DNA of 64,000 nt, taken from positions 1-64,000 of the forward strand of contig JANXUF010000119.1 of assembly GCA_025356335.1 (NCBI GenBank). The letters are read 5' to 3'. Under the pieces are notes generated by a model that made no database searches, was not told the origin of the DNA, and was given only the letters and a program-made list of their open reading frames with translations. Source of the DNA: Actinomycetes bacterium (GTDB lineage: Bacteria; Actinomycetota; Acidimicrobiia; Acidimicrobiales; Ilumatobacteraceae). The translations under genes and the position numbers were made by a program. Shown one piece after another: positions 7,723 through 16,774 of this stretch (its first letter is position 1; each line of letters starts with the position of its first letter).

Positions 7723-8997
7723 TCAGCCGACAGCGGCTGCCAGTGCGGTCAGGGCATCGTGCTGGCTCTGGTGATACTGCTGGTACCCCCTGGCCGTCGG
7801 ATCGTTGGCGAGCGTCCACTCGTCGGGATAGAACTCGAAGATCTGTGCCTTCTGCCCGAGGCCGAAGGTCGCCAACGTCGGGAGATCACCCGTCGCACTC
7901 TTGCCGAGCGGGTCCGTCGCTGACGCCGTCTGCAGCAGCAGCGGCACGTGTCCTGCCACCAGGCGGAACAACGCACACCAGTTCGCGGTGCACGGTTGTC
8001 CCTTGTCGATGTCAGCCGGTTCTGCCTTCGTCAGCGTCTGGCTGGCGATGCCGATGCCCCGTTGGACCGCTTCGGCGGTGACCGCATTGGCGACCGTCGA
8101 GTCGCCGGCATCGAGCTCGTTGATCGAGACGATCACGGGATGCGTCGGGACGAGCGAGGCCTGGAAGTCGACCTGGCTGATGGAGAACGACTGCCATTGG
8201 GCCGGGGTGAGGCCGGCTGCCTGCCAGCCGCTCTTGCAGGCCGGGGTACGGTAGCCGAGAGCCGGGAGGTCCTGCGTGCCAGCACCGATACCGAAGCGCA
8301 GGTAGCCGACGGTCTTCATCGTGTTGGTGTAGGCAACGGCGTTGAGTTGGAATGCCCGGTACGCGTCCTGGTACACCGGGTCCCAGTAGACGGGATTGCG
8401 CGACGGCGTGTTCGGTGCCGAACAGGTGACCATACCGACTTTGGCCTGCACATACGCCGGTGTCGACGCCAACCCCTTGGCGTCGTCGCCGACGCCTTCG
8501 AAGGCGAAGTTCACGACCTTGTCTGCAGCGAGCCACGGTGCCGCGGCGGCGTCGACGCTGCGCCAGTCGTATTGCGGCTTCACTGCTGGACCCTTGTCGA
8601 CATCGGCCCACCGCACGTTGATCGTCACGCCACAATTGCTCGCGTCGGGGATCACGTTCTTGGTAAGCACCGCAGACATCGCAGGTGTCAACGGCATCGA
8701 GACAACGGCGAATACGCCATGCGGAGCGGTCGGATCGGCGATCGAGGTTCCACGCCCGCAGGACGCGAACACGGCGGGTGGACTCGTGGTCGGAGGGGGC
8801 GCCGTCGTCGGCGGCGCGGTTGTCGACGTCAACGGAGCGAGCGTCGGGGGCTGGGTCGCCGGTGTCGTGGACGTCGCCCGTGCCGTGACGGAGCCGCACG
8901 AGGACAGCACCAGCATGCCGACCGCCATCAGCCCCTTTACGCGACGCTCCAAGATCGAAGAACTACCTCGCCTCACGCGTTCAGTCTTGCACGCCAT
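7723..8997 (-). CDS. Secreted lipoprotein with glycosidase-like domain, function unknown
   Basis: The 424-residue protein starts with a basic n-region and hydrophobic stretch ending in the lipobox LVLSSC (about residues 29-34). A Thr/Pro linker (about 40-75) follows. The globular part has TIM-barrel glycosidase-like features: ITVRWADVD-type strand (seen as INVRWADVDKG), DWRSVDAAAAPWLAADKVVNF, YLRFGIGAG and a late QIFEFYPDEWT. These recall surface cellulase- or GH42-type folds, but no family can be named. Cysteines in CSAPN, PACKSG and PCTANWCALF suggest disulfides outside the membrane. An internal Met (8928) is an alternative start. Confidence 0.7.
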   Translation of the reverse strand: MACKTERVRRGSSSILERRVKGLMAVGMLVLSSCGSVTARATSTTPATQPPTLAPLTSTTAPPTTAPPPTTSPPAVFASCGRGTSIADPTAPHGVFAVVSMPLTPAMSAVLTKNVIPDASNCGVTINVRWADVDKGPAVKPQYDWRSVDAAAAPWLAADKVVNFAFEGVGDDAKGLASTPAYVQAKVGMVTCSAPNTPSRNPVYWDPVYQDAYRAFQLNAVAYTNTMKTVGYLRFGIGAGTQDLPALGYRTPACKSGWQAAGLTPAQWQSFSISQVDFQASLVPTHPVIVSINELDAGDSTVANAVTAEAVQRGIGIASQTLTKAEPADIDKGQPCTANWCALFRLVAGHVPLLLQTASATDPLGKSATGDLPTLATFGLGQKAQIFEFYPDEWTLANDPTARGYQQYHQSQHDALTALAAAVG

Positions 8998-9063
8998 CGC
9001 GGTCAGCGGTCAGCAGCCTGCAGACCGTCGGTGCCGAGCGGCGGAGACCGCCGCCGGAGCCTT

Positions 9064-10023
9064 TCAGGCGATCGAACCAGGACCAGCCTCGACCGGGAAG
9101 TCGTGTGCCGGGTCGGCTTCCGGCCTGGCGTCGAGCGTGGCCTTGGCGACGATGGCGGTGAAGATGATCGCACCGCCGACGAGTGCCGTCCTCTGCGGTC
9201 GCTCACCGATGAACACGAAGATCCAGATCGGCACGAAGACGTTCTCACTTTGGGCAAAAATCGTCATGGCGACAGCCGGGACAGCGCGAGACGCGGCGTT
9301 GAACAGCAGCGTACCGACGACGATGATCACGGCGCCGTGCGCAAGGGCGTAGGCGGTGCTGACCGGACCTGGCAGCAACGGGCGCCCGTTGATCAACGTG
9401 ACGATGCCACAGAGCAGCACGAGGGCGAACGCGTAGCCAGGAAGCACCGGAGACCAATCGCGCTGCAGGTCCGAACGGACACAGACCGTGTAGCCGGCGA
9501 AGCCGAGCGCTGACATCACGGCAGCAATATTGCCGACCATGCCGCCGCTGCCGAGGTCGCCGAGGACCGTGACCGCCAGCCCGATCAACGCCACGACCGT
9601 CGCCGCGATCGTGATCGGCGTCAGGCGCTCGCCGAGGAACACTCTGCCGAGAACGATGGCGAAAAGCGGCGTGACCGACGACAAGAAGGCGGCGTTCGCT
9701 GCCGTCGTATTCTTCAACGCGTAGACGAACGCGAGCGAGGCGACGAGCAGGCACAGACATGCCAGCCACATCAGCCGGCCGCCGCCGTAGGCGCGGCCGA
9801 GGGCGGTCGGTCGCCGCCGAAGTCGGCTCACTGCCTCGATGACGACGATGATGCCGATCGACCGCCAGATGAGGTACTGCCAGACGTCGGCGTGCGTTGC
9901 CTCGCGGGCCATCAGTGCGCCGAGGCTGAACACGAGCCCCGCGCCGAGGGCCATCGCCGACGCCCCGAGCGGAACGTGAGCCGCCGCTGTCGGGCGCGCA
10001 GCAAGGTCCGTCACGACCGTCAC
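9064..10023 (-). CDS. EamA-family (DMT superfamily) transporter
   Basis: The 319-residue protein has about ten hydrophobic segments in two homologous halves, as usual for drug/metabolite transporters. The first half ends with the EamA-like AFLSSVTPLFAIVLGRVFLGERL, the second with IFAQSENVFVPIWIFVFIGERP. GERL and GERP are the typical ends of the two repeats. The substrate is unknown. The start is GTG 10023, close to the divergent MgtE-like gene. Confidence 0.88.
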   Translation of the reverse strand: MTVVTDLAARPTAAAHVPLGASAMALGAGLVFSLGALMAREATHADVWQYLIWRSIGIIVVIEAVSRLRRRPTALGRAYGGGRLMWLACLCLLVASLAFVYALKNTTAANAAFLSSVTPLFAIVLGRVFLGERLTPITIAATVVALIGLAVTVLGDLGSGGMVGNIAAVMSALGFAGYTVCVRSDLQRDWSPVLPGYAFALVLLCGIVTLINGRPLLPGPVSTAYALAHGAVIIVVGTLLFNAASRAVPAVAMTIFAQSENVFVPIWIFVFIGERPQRTALVGGAIIFTAIVAKATLDARPEADPAHDFPVEAGPGSIA

Positions 10024-10145
10024 GGTAACGGAGCTGCGTGCATGTTGAACCCGCTGGCAGGCAGCAGTGCTTCCGTCGTAGAGTCAGGTGCCCTCCGCGT
10101 CGAGGGACGAAGGTCGTCGAAGTTGTTCAGTCCGGGAGGTGATCG

Positions 10146-11465
10146 GTGACACGCACAGGTGGATTCGCGCTGCCGTCGATGCGGCGCTTCCGTGGCAGGC
10201 TGGTCGATCAGCGGTCCATCCGGGAACAACTCGTCTCCGTTGCCGGTCTCGTCGGCCGACCGGTCGAATTGGCGGGCGGGGTCGAAGTCGGGCGGGTCGT
10301 CGATGTCATCGCCAGGCCGGAGGACGCTCGAGTGCCGCATGTCAGTGGGCTCGTCGTGCGGATCGGGCGGCGAAAGGCATTCGTGCCGGTCGAACATGTG
10401 GCGACACTCACGGGGCGCACTGTCACATTGTCGACGTCGCACTTCGATGTCCGTGAATTCGAACGACGCGACGGCGAGGTGCTGTTGATGGGCGATGTCG
10501 TCGACCACCAGCTCGTCGACATCGATGGCGTGCAGATCGTTCGTGCCTCCGATCTGTACATCGCCCCTGTCGGAGATTCGATTCGTCTCGTCGGGGTGGA
10601 AACCGGCCTCGTCACGCTGCTCCGCCGCCTCGGCCCGCGACGCTTCCGCAGCAGAGCGACGCCGGAACGGGTCATCGACTGGACCGATATCCAGATGGTC
10701 GGCGGTCTCGGCAACGTTCGCCTGGAACGCGCCAACCGTGAACTTCGTCGGCTGCGACCTGGCGATCTCGCCGACCTTCTCGAACAACTCGGGCAATCGC
10801 AGCGGAGAGGTCTCGTCGATTCGATGGACATCGACGTCGCCGCCGACGCCTTGGAAGAGATGGAGACGGACCAGCGCGATCGTCTGTTGCGTGAAATCGC
10901 TCCCGAGAAGGCATCGTTGATCATCGCCGAGATGGAGCCTGACGAAGCGGCAGAGGCGATGCGCCAGCTCGACGACGACGCCCAGGTGGCGATCCTCGCA
11001 GCGATGCCGGAGGAGTCCCGCGACGCCATCGGCCGCTTGCTGCAGTACGAGGATGAATCGGCAGGCGGCATCATGACCAGCGTCGTCGTTGCCGTTCGTG
11101 GGGAGACGACCGTCGACGAGGTCCTCGACATGCTGCGGACGATGGACAGTCACCGTGATGACCTCGACGCGATACTCGTCGTCGACGCCGACGGACGGTT
11201 GCTCGACGACGTCTCGCTGTTCGAACTGGCGGTCGCCGACCGCGGCCGGCCGGTCGGCCAACTCGTCGGTCCACCGTGGCCGATCACGGTGACCCCGGAT
11301 GCCTCGATCGACGAAGTCGTCGATGCCGTGCTCTCGAATCGACGCAGTTCCGTGGTGGTGATCTCTGAAGACGGGCACCCACTCGGGCGCATCCTGCTCG
11401 ACGACGTGCTCGACGCGCTGACGCCGACCCGCAGTTGGCTACGCGCCAATGTCGGTGACCGATGA
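10146..11465 (+). CDS. PRC-barrel / MgtE N-domain / CBS-pair protein lacking the transport domain
   Basis: GTG 10146 follows an excellent RBS (GGGAGGTGATC). The 439 residues hold PRC-barrel-like segments at about 25-175 (GRVVDVI.., YIAPVGDSIRLVGVE). An MgtE N-domain of helical repeats follows at about 200-315 (LRPGDLADLLEQL, DEAAEAMRQLDDDAQVAILAAM). Then comes a CBS pair at about 315-430 (DESAGGIMTS opens it). MgtE channels use exactly this N-domain plus CBS module as a Mg2+ sensor, but no membrane helices follow here. The next gene is an Nramp-type transporter, so the protein is probably a separate cytosolic regulator for it. Confidence 0.82.
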   Translation: MTRTGGFALPSMRRFRGRLVDQRSIREQLVSVAGLVGRPVELAGGVEVGRVVDVIARPEDARVPHVSGLVVRIGRRKAFVPVEHVATLTGRTVTLSTSHFDVREFERRDGEVLLMGDVVDHQLVDIDGVQIVRASDLYIAPVGDSIRLVGVETGLVTLLRRLGPRRFRSRATPERVIDWTDIQMVGGLGNVRLERANRELRRLRPGDLADLLEQLGQSQRRGLVDSMDIDVAADALEEMETDQRDRLLREIAPEKASLIIAEMEPDEAAEAMRQLDDDAQVAILAAMPEESRDAIGRLLQYEDESAGGIMTSVVVAVRGETTVDEVLDMLRTMDSHRDDLDAILVVDADGRLLDDVSLFELAVADRGRPVGQLVGPPWPITVTPDASIDEVVDAVLSNRRSSVVVISEDGHPLGRILLDDVLDALTPTRSWLRANVGDR

Positions 11466-11511
11466 GCGCCAATGTCGGTGACCGATGAGCGCCGACCTCG
11501 GTGACCGATGA
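11443..11511 (+). repeat. Three 23-bp tandem copies across the stop/start junction of two genes
   Basis: The 23-bp unit runs 11443-11465, 11466-11488 and 11489-11511. It begins GCGCC and ends GGTGACCGATGA. Copy 1 carries the TGA of the MgtE-like gene; copy 3 carries the ATG (11508) of the Nramp gene. Every copy contains ATGA, the usual overlap of stop and start in this genome. Confidence 0.9.
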
Positions 11512-12785
11512 GACTGACGCTGCGCCCATCCACGCTGCGTGCAGGAGTACGGAGACGGTTCCGCCGGATCGTTGCCGCCCTGGCGATCCTCGGTCCCGGC
11601 CTGATCGCTGCGAACGCCGGCAACGACGCCGGTGGCATCGTCACCTACGCGTCTGCAGGAGCAGAGTTCGCCTACAAGATGCTCTTCGTGATGCTCCTCG
11701 TCACGGTGGCATTGGTCGTCGTGCAGGAGATGTCGGCGCGCCTCGGTGCCACGACCGGCAACGGACTGGTATCGCTCATCCGCGAGCAGTTCTCACTCCG
11801 CCTTGCAACGTTCTCCGTCGTCTGCCTACTGGTAGCCAACCTCGGCCTTGTCGTCTCGGAATTCGCCGGCATCGGAGCAGCGCTCGAACTACTCGGCGTC
11901 TCCCGCTACATCGCCATTCCGCTTGCGGCCGTCGGGGTGTGGGCAGTCGTCGTACTCGGCTCGTACCGATACGCAGAACGGGTCTTCATCCTCTTGTCGC
12001 TCGTGTTCCTCGCCTATCCGATTTCTGCACTGCTCGGCCATCCACACTGGGGGAGCGTTGCCTCCAATACGTTCATCCCGCATCTGTCCGGCAGTAAGGA
12101 ATTCCTCTTCGTGGCCGTTGCCTTGATCGGTACGACGATCACGCCGTACATGCAGCTGTATCAGGCGGCGGCCGTGGTCGAGCGCGGCGGGACGGCGTCG
12201 GATCTGAGGGCAATTCGCATCGATTCGGTGACCGGAGCGATCTTCGCCAACGTCATCAGTATGACGATCATCGTCGCCACCGCTGCGGCGATCGGCGGAC
12301 GTGGACCGCTCAACTCCGCTGCCGAGGCCGCACAGGCACTCGTCCCCGTCGCCGGACACAGTGCCAAGACGCTGTTCGCCATCGGCCTGCTCGGTGCCTC
12401 GTTGCTGGCGGCCGCCGTTGTCCCGCTGGCGACGTCCTACGCGCTGGCCGAAGCCGTCGGTGCCGAACGAAGCGTTTCACGCAAGTTCCGCGACGCCAAA
12501 CTGTTCATCGGGCTGTTCACGGTGCAGATCTTCATCGGAGCGGCCATCGCCCTCGCTCCCGGCAACCTCATCAAGCTGCTGCTGCAGACGCAGTTCCTGA
12601 ACGGCCTGATCAGCCCGATCATGTTGACGTTCATCCTCGTGCTCGCCAATCGAACCTCGTTGATGGGTGACAACGCCAATACGCCGAGGTTCCGAGTCGT
12701 CGCCACGATCTGCACGATCGGCGTCGGTGCGCTGGCGGCATTCGTCGCCGTCCAGCAGATCTTCTCCTGGTTCGGAGTCGGCTGA
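11508..12785 (+). CDS. Nramp (SLC11)-like metal transporter with altered ion-site motifs
   Basis: The 425-residue protein has about eleven membrane segments and the Nramp layout. The helix-1 motif is GPGLIAANAGNDAGGI where Mn/Fe transporters have a DPGN motif. In helix 6 the region GTTITPYMQLYQ stands where classical members have MPHN with the ion-binding Met. Both changes point away from the usual transition-metal site. Members with such changes have been described as Mg2+ carriers, so together with the MgtE-like sensor gene just upstream Mg2+ is a reasonable guess. It is probably co-transcribed with that gene, 42 bp away. Confidence 0.82.
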   Translation: MRLTLRPSTLRAGVRRRFRRIVAALAILGPGLIAANAGNDAGGIVTYASAGAEFAYKMLFVMLLVTVALVVVQEMSARLGATTGNGLVSLIREQFSLRLATFSVVCLLVANLGLVVSEFAGIGAALELLGVSRYIAIPLAAVGVWAVVVLGSYRYAERVFILLSLVFLAYPISALLGHPHWGSVASNTFIPHLSGSKEFLFVAVALIGTTITPYMQLYQAAAVVERGGTASDLRAIRIDSVTGAIFANVISMTIIVATAAAIGGRGPLNSAAEAAQALVPVAGHSAKTLFAIGLLGASLLAAAVVPLATSYALAEAVGAERSVSRKFRDAKLFIGLFTVQIFIGAAIALAPGNLIKLLLQTQFLNGLISPIMLTFILVLANRTSLMGDNANTPRFRVVATICTIGVGALAAFVAVQQIFSWFGVG

Positions 12786-12812
12786 CCTGCCGCTGACAAA
12801 CTGACGGCGGGT

Positions 12813-14927
12813 TCAGCCGAGGTGTACGACGACGATCGCCACGTCGTCGTCGCGCTGGGGGATCGGCAGGATTGCGGCGATGCTGTCGCCGATCCGTTCG
12901 GCGATGTCGTCGGCCGAGGCGCCGTCGCCGGCCGCCGCCGACACGAGTCGTCGCAGTTGGTGTTCGTCGAGGTCGTACGGCGGAGCGATGTCGTTCACGC
13001 CGTCGGTGTGCAGCAGCAGCGTCGAGCCGGCCCGCAGAATCGTCGAGGTCGGCGTCACCGAGATCCGCGGCAGGATTCCGATGAGCGTGCCGTGGACGCC
13101 GATCGTCGCCGTGGGGGCGCCCGGTCCCGTGAGGATCGGCAGCGGGTGCCCTCCGGCGACCGAGGTGAACAGCCAGCTTCCGTCATCGAGGAGTTCCAGC
13201 GTCGAGTAGAGCACCGTGCAGAACAGATCGGTGGAACCCTGCAGAATCGCCTCGTTGACCCAGTGCAGCACGTCGACGTGGCCGATGCCATGGGTCGCAG
13301 CAGCGCGGATCGTGTGGCGGGCGACAGCGGTGACCGCCGCAGCGTGCGGCCCGGTCCCGCAGACGTCACCGATGACGAGTGCCCAACAGTTGTGGCGGAT
13401 CTGGAAGACGTCGTAGAAGTCGCCTCCGACCTCGCTGACGACCCCCGCAGCCCAGTACCGAGCGGCGATGGTGATGCCGGGGAGATCCGGGAGCCGGTCT
13501 GGCAGGAGTGCCGCCTGCAGCGTCTTGGAGATTTTCTGCTGCTGCTCGACCAGCCAGGCATTGTCGAGTGCCTCGGCGATCCGGCCGGCCGCCGCCTCTG
13601 CCAGCGTCACGTCATGCGCGTCGTAGTGCCGCTGCGATTCTGCAGAGACGAACTGGATGACGCCGACGACGCCGCGTTTGGTGATCAGCGGGACACTGAT
13701 CATGCTCGTCAGGTGCAGGTACTCGATGAATCCGCCGAGCGCCTCCAACTGCGAGTCGGTGACGCCGGCGATCGCCGACCTGACCGTGTCGAGGCGGAGG
13801 TCCGGCCAGTATTCCGTCTTGCCGGAACGCATCGTCGCGGCGATTCCCATCACACCGTCCGGATCGTACGGATACCGAACCCGCATCTGCTTGGCCCACG
13901 CCACCCGTTCCGGTGCGATGTGCGCATCCTCGGTCTCGTGGACGCCTGGCTCGGGCATGAAATGGACGGTGCACCAGTCCCCGAGCCGGGGGACTGCTGC
14001 ATCGGCCGCTCTGCGCATCAGTTCGAGGTGGTCGGGGGCGCCGAGCGCAATGTCGTTCAACCCCGCCAAGAATTCCATTCGTTCGCGCTCACGCCGTTCG
14101 GTCCTGGCGGCACGTTCTGCTTCCTTGACCCGTCTGACGGCGTTCGCTTCTGCAAGTTTGCGATCGGTGACATCACTGGTGCACCCGATCGTCCCTGTGG
14201 CATTGCCGCGTTCGTCGATGACCACCTTGCCGCGGCCTTGCAGCCAGTGGATGCTCCCGTCCGGCCAGAAGACCCGGTGGTCGACGCTGTATGCCGATTT
14301 CTCGGCGACCGCCAGCGCCACCACCGCCAGCGTGCGCTCGACATCCTCGGGATGGAGGAGGGCAACATAGTCCTCGTACGTTCCGCCGAACGTGCCGGGT
14401 TCGACCCCGAAGAGGCGCTCGGTCGCAGCGTCCCACACGGTCACGCCCGACTGCATATCCCAACTCCACGTCCCCAACTCACCGGCCGCCAGTGCCAGCA
14501 GCAGGTGGTCGGTCAGTGCAGATTTTTCTCGTTGCAGGCGGGTGAGTTCGGTCGCCTCGTCGGCGACGCCGACGGCACCGACGATCCGACCGTTTCCGTC
14601 GCGGAGCGGCCCGAGGAACGACGACGTGGAGACCTCTGATCCGTCCCGTCTGGTAGCGGTGATCATCCCGTTCCAGTCGTCGCCTGCGTACGCTCGGTCG
14701 AGGATCTGCTGCCCGACATCGCCGAATTCGGCTGGACAGATCAGCTCGACGAGCTGCTGGCCAACTGCTTCGAGCCTGCTCCATCCATAGAACCGCTCCG
14801 AAACCAGATTCCACCCGACGATGGTGCCCGAGAGGTCGACGAGCACGATCGCGCGCAGCAATGCGTCGAGCGCATGCTGATTATTGGCTGCAACGATCTC
14901 GACCGCCGCGCTACTCGGTTCGGTCAC
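12813..14927 (-). CDS. PAS-PAS-GAF-SpoIIE serine phosphatase (RsbU/RsbP-like)
   Basis: The 704 residues show a first PAS (about 15-130, VLVDLSGTIVGWN), a second PAS with PAC end (about 150-265, WPDGSIHWLQGRG), a coiled linker and a GAF domain (about 290-455). The C-terminal PP2C-type SpoIIE phosphatase (about 465-704) carries metal-site motifs VGGDFYDVF, VIGDVCGTG, LLHTDGVND and DDDVAIVVV. Such enzymes dephosphorylate STAS anti-sigma antagonists in response to a signal sensed by PAS/GAF. The STAS protein at 24.8-25.2 kb is a possible target. No membrane segment is seen, so it is cytoplasmic. GTG start at 14927. Confidence 0.9.
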   Translation of the reverse strand: MTEPSSAAVEIVAANNQHALDALLRAIVLVDLSGTIVGWNLVSERFYGWSRLEAVGQQLVELICPAEFGDVGQQILDRAYAGDDWNGMITATRRDGSEVSTSSFLGPLRDGNGRIVGAVGVADEATELTRLQREKSALTDHLLLALAAGELGTWSWDMQSGVTVWDAATERLFGVEPGTFGGTYEDYVALLHPEDVERTLAVVALAVAEKSAYSVDHRVFWPDGSIHWLQGRGKVVIDERGNATGTIGCTSDVTDRKLAEANAVRRVKEAERAARTERRERERMEFLAGLNDIALGAPDHLELMRRAADAAVPRLGDWCTVHFMPEPGVHETEDAHIAPERVAWAKQMRVRYPYDPDGVMGIAATMRSGKTEYWPDLRLDTVRSAIAGVTDSQLEALGGFIEYLHLTSMISVPLITKRGVVGVIQFVSAESQRHYDAHDVTLAEAAAGRIAEALDNAWLVEQQQKISKTLQAALLPDRLPDLPGITIAARYWAAGVVSEVGGDFYDVFQIRHNCWALVIGDVCGTGPHAAAVTAVARHTIRAAATHGIGHVDVLHWVNEAILQGSTDLFCTVLYSTLELLDDGSWLFTSVAGGHPLPILTGPGAPTATIGVHGTLIGILPRISVTPTSTILRAGSTLLLHTDGVNDIAPPYDLDEHQLRRLVSAAAGDGASADDIAERIGDSIAAILPIPQRDDDVAIVVVHLG

Positions 14928-15142
14928 TCATCCCCACCTCACTTGTCGGGCACATCGTCTGCAGCCTCGTTCCGGCGCGGCGGCGGGCTCGTGCGACTCT
15001 GATGCGATGACGATAGTCGACGCCGCCGACTCGTCCCTGCTCGCCGATGAGTTCGGCCTGACCACGTCGTCAACCGTGTGAAGATCATCCACCATTTCCC
15101 GACGGACCGGACTTCCCCGTCGCCTCACCAAGGAGCAACTGC

Positions 15143-15916
15143 ATGCCTCAGCGAATCTCGACCCCTCTCGGAGCACCCTGCTGGATCGATCTGTTCAGCT
15201 CGGATACCGACCGCGCAACCGACTTCTACGATGCGTTGTTCGGCTGGACGGCCGAGAACGCCGGGCCGGACTACGGCGGCTACATCAACTTCTCGCTCGA
15301 CGGGCAGCCGACCGCCGGCTGCATGAAGAACGATGGGAGTGCAGGGACTCCGGACATGTGGTCCGTGTATCTGGCGACCGCCGATGCAGCGGCCACCGTC
15401 GAATCGGCGGTGGCCAGCGGTGCGACGGTTCACGTACCGGCGATGCAGGTGATGGAGCTCGGCAGTATGGCGTTACTGGCCGATCCGGGCGGGGCGGCGA
15501 TCGGAGCGTGGCAGTCTGGGCTGCACACGGGTTTCCACGTCGTGGCAGAGCCCGGCGCGCCGAGTTGGTTCGAGCTGATGACCCGTGACTACGACCTCTG
15601 CGTTCGGTTCTACCAGCATGTCTTCGGATTGAAGGCGACGGTCGTCAGCGACACGCCGGAGTTCCGGTACACGACGCTCAGCGACGGCGGAGACCCGCTG
15701 GCCGGCATCATGGACGCCTCCGGGTTCCTGGCGTCCGGTGTGGCGTCGTCGTGGAGTGTCTACTTCGGTACCGCAGATACCGATGCCTCACTCGTGAAGA
15801 TCGTCGAACTCGGCGGCACGATCGTCGAAGCTGCCCAGGACACGCCGTACGGGCGGCTGGCAACAGCCACGGATCCGACTGGCACGACGTTCCGCCTGAT
15901 CCACGGCAACATCTGA
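15143..15916 (+). CDS. VOC-family protein with two glyoxalase-like domains
   Basis: ATG 15143 follows AAGGAG at proper distance. The 257 residues comprise two similar beta-alpha-beta-beta-beta units: residues about 8-125 (PCWIDLFSSDTDRATDFYDALFGW) and about 135-255 (PSWFELMTRDYDLCVRFYQHVFGL). This is typical of the actinobacterial two-domain VOC proteins sometimes annotated as hydroxylases. Function is unknown. The stop codon lies at the beginning of a tandem repeat array. Confidence 0.88.
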   Translation: MPQRISTPLGAPCWIDLFSSDTDRATDFYDALFGWTAENAGPDYGGYINFSLDGQPTAGCMKNDGSAGTPDMWSVYLATADAAATVESAVASGATVHVPAMQVMELGSMALLADPGGAAIGAWQSGLHTGFHVVAEPGAPSWFELMTRDYDLCVRFYQHVFGLKATVVSDTPEFRYTTLSDGGDPLAGIMDASGFLASGVASSWSVYFGTADTDASLVKIVELGGTIVEAAQDTPYGRLATATDPTGTTFRLIHGNI

Positions 15917-16012
15917 CCGACGTTCGACCGACATCTGACCGAGATCTGACCGAGTTCTGACCGATGTTCGACCGAGATCTGACCGAGATCTGACCGATGT
16001 TCGACCGACGCA
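15912..16012. repeat. Short tandem array of GACCGA-type units after the VOC stop
   Basis: Units of 11-12 bp such as CATCTGACCGA, GTTCGACCGA and GATCTGACCGA follow each other about nine times from the stop codon to the 3' side of the tRNA gene. The first unit includes the TGA. Confidence 0.8.
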
Positions 16013-16017
16013 GTTGT

Positions 16018-16092
16018 TGGAGCGGGTGACGGGGATCGAACCCGCATAATCAGTTTGGAAAACTGAGACTCTAGCCATTGAGCTACACCCGC
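16018..16092 (-). tRNA. tRNA-Gly (anticodon TCC), CCA encoded
   Basis: On the minus strand the acceptor arm GCGGGTG pairs with CACCCGC. The D arm GCTC/GAGT, the anticodon arm TCAGT-TTTCCAA-ACTGA and the T arm GCGGG-TTCGATC-CCCGT are all present. The anticodon is TCC, reading Gly codons GGA/GGG. The discriminator is T and the CCA end is in the DNA (16018-16020). Confidence 0.95.
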
Positions 16093-16170
16093 GAAGGCGA
16101 ACGACAGGCTAGCGAACGATCGGCCGACGTGCGACCCTGTATCGAACGCAGCACCCGAGTGCCAACGCAG

Positions 16171-16217
16171 CACCCGAGTGTGGCGACACCCGTAGGCGTC
16201 GTGCGGACACTCGGGTG
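16171..16217. repeat. 11-bp inverted repeat upstream of the tRNA gene
   Basis: CACCCGAGTGT (16171-16181) and ACACTCGGGTG (16207-16217) are perfect inverted copies separated by 25 nt. A further direct copy of CACCCGAGTG lies just before (about 16152-16161). It may be a regulatory or terminator structure between the tRNA and the thioesterase gene. Confidence 0.6.
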
Positions 16218-16256
16218 GCGGCTGTTGGAGCGGGGTGTAGGGCTAGCGTCTGGCGG

Positions 16257-16670
16257 GTGAGTGATCTCGCCATCTCGATGGATCAGGCCGGTGATGTCCT
16301 TCGGCAGTCGGCCTTCATCGGGTGGTGGGGGATCGAACTCGTCGAGCTCGGAGCTGGCACGGCGGTGGTCAGATTGCCGTTCCGGCCACAACTCGTGCGT
16401 CCGGGGGGCGTGCTCCACGGATCGTCCTACGAGGTCGTCGCTGATGTCGCCTTGTGGTTGGCGATCATGACGCTGACCGGCGAGGAGCAGATGGCGGTGA
16501 CGATCGAGATGAAGACGAGTTTCCTGCGCGGATCGACGAGCGATATCACCTCGCGCGGGACGGTCACGAAACTCGGTCGGCGTATCGTCTTCGGCACCGC
16601 CGACACGTTCGACGCTGCTGGTTCCCTCGTCGCCCAGAGCACACTGTCGTACGTTCGGGCACTTTCGTAG
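16257..16670 (+). CDS. PaaI-type hotdog-fold thioesterase
   Basis: The GTG start at 16257 gives 137 residues, the usual size of PaaI/YdiI thioesterases; ATG 16278 is an alternative. The hotdog motif RPGGVLHGSSYEVVADVALWLAI (central helix) is clear, with the strand MAVTIEMKTSFLRGS afterwards. These enzymes hydrolyse acyl- or aryl-CoA thioesters. The usual HGG..A loop is changed to HGSSYEV. The gene precedes a phosphatase gene on the same strand. Confidence 0.85.
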   Translation: MSDLAISMDQAGDVLRQSAFIGWWGIELVELGAGTAVVRLPFRPQLVRPGGVLHGSSYEVVADVALWLAIMTLTGEEQMAVTIEMKTSFLRGSTSDITSRGTVTKLGRRIVFGTADTFDAAGSLVAQSTLSYVRALS

Positions 16671-16774
16671 CGCTGCATCAGCGGTGCTGGTGCCCAGATG
16701 AATGCCGGTGCGGACGCGCGGAATGCGGTCGTGAATGCCGTCGGCTCGTGGGCCAGCAGGCAGAATGGTCCGCT

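Noticed and set aside
7948..9513. Long plus-strand open frame of 521 codons
   Set aside because: It lies antisense to the lipoprotein and transporter genes and has shadow-like composition.
12822..14639. Long open frame of 605 codons opposite the SpoIIE phosphatase
   Set aside because: It is the antisense shadow of a gene with clear motifs and shows Arg/Asp-rich, featureless composition.
15007..15081. 24-codon ORF before the VOC gene
   Set aside because: It has no RBS, no family similarity and no conserved context.
15912..16012. CRISPR array
   Set aside because: Units are 11-12 bp without unique spacers and no cas gene is near. It is a simple tandem array.
16018..16217. Integration (att) site at tRNA-Gly
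   Set aside because: No integrase gene and no second copy of the tRNA 3' end was seen in the window.
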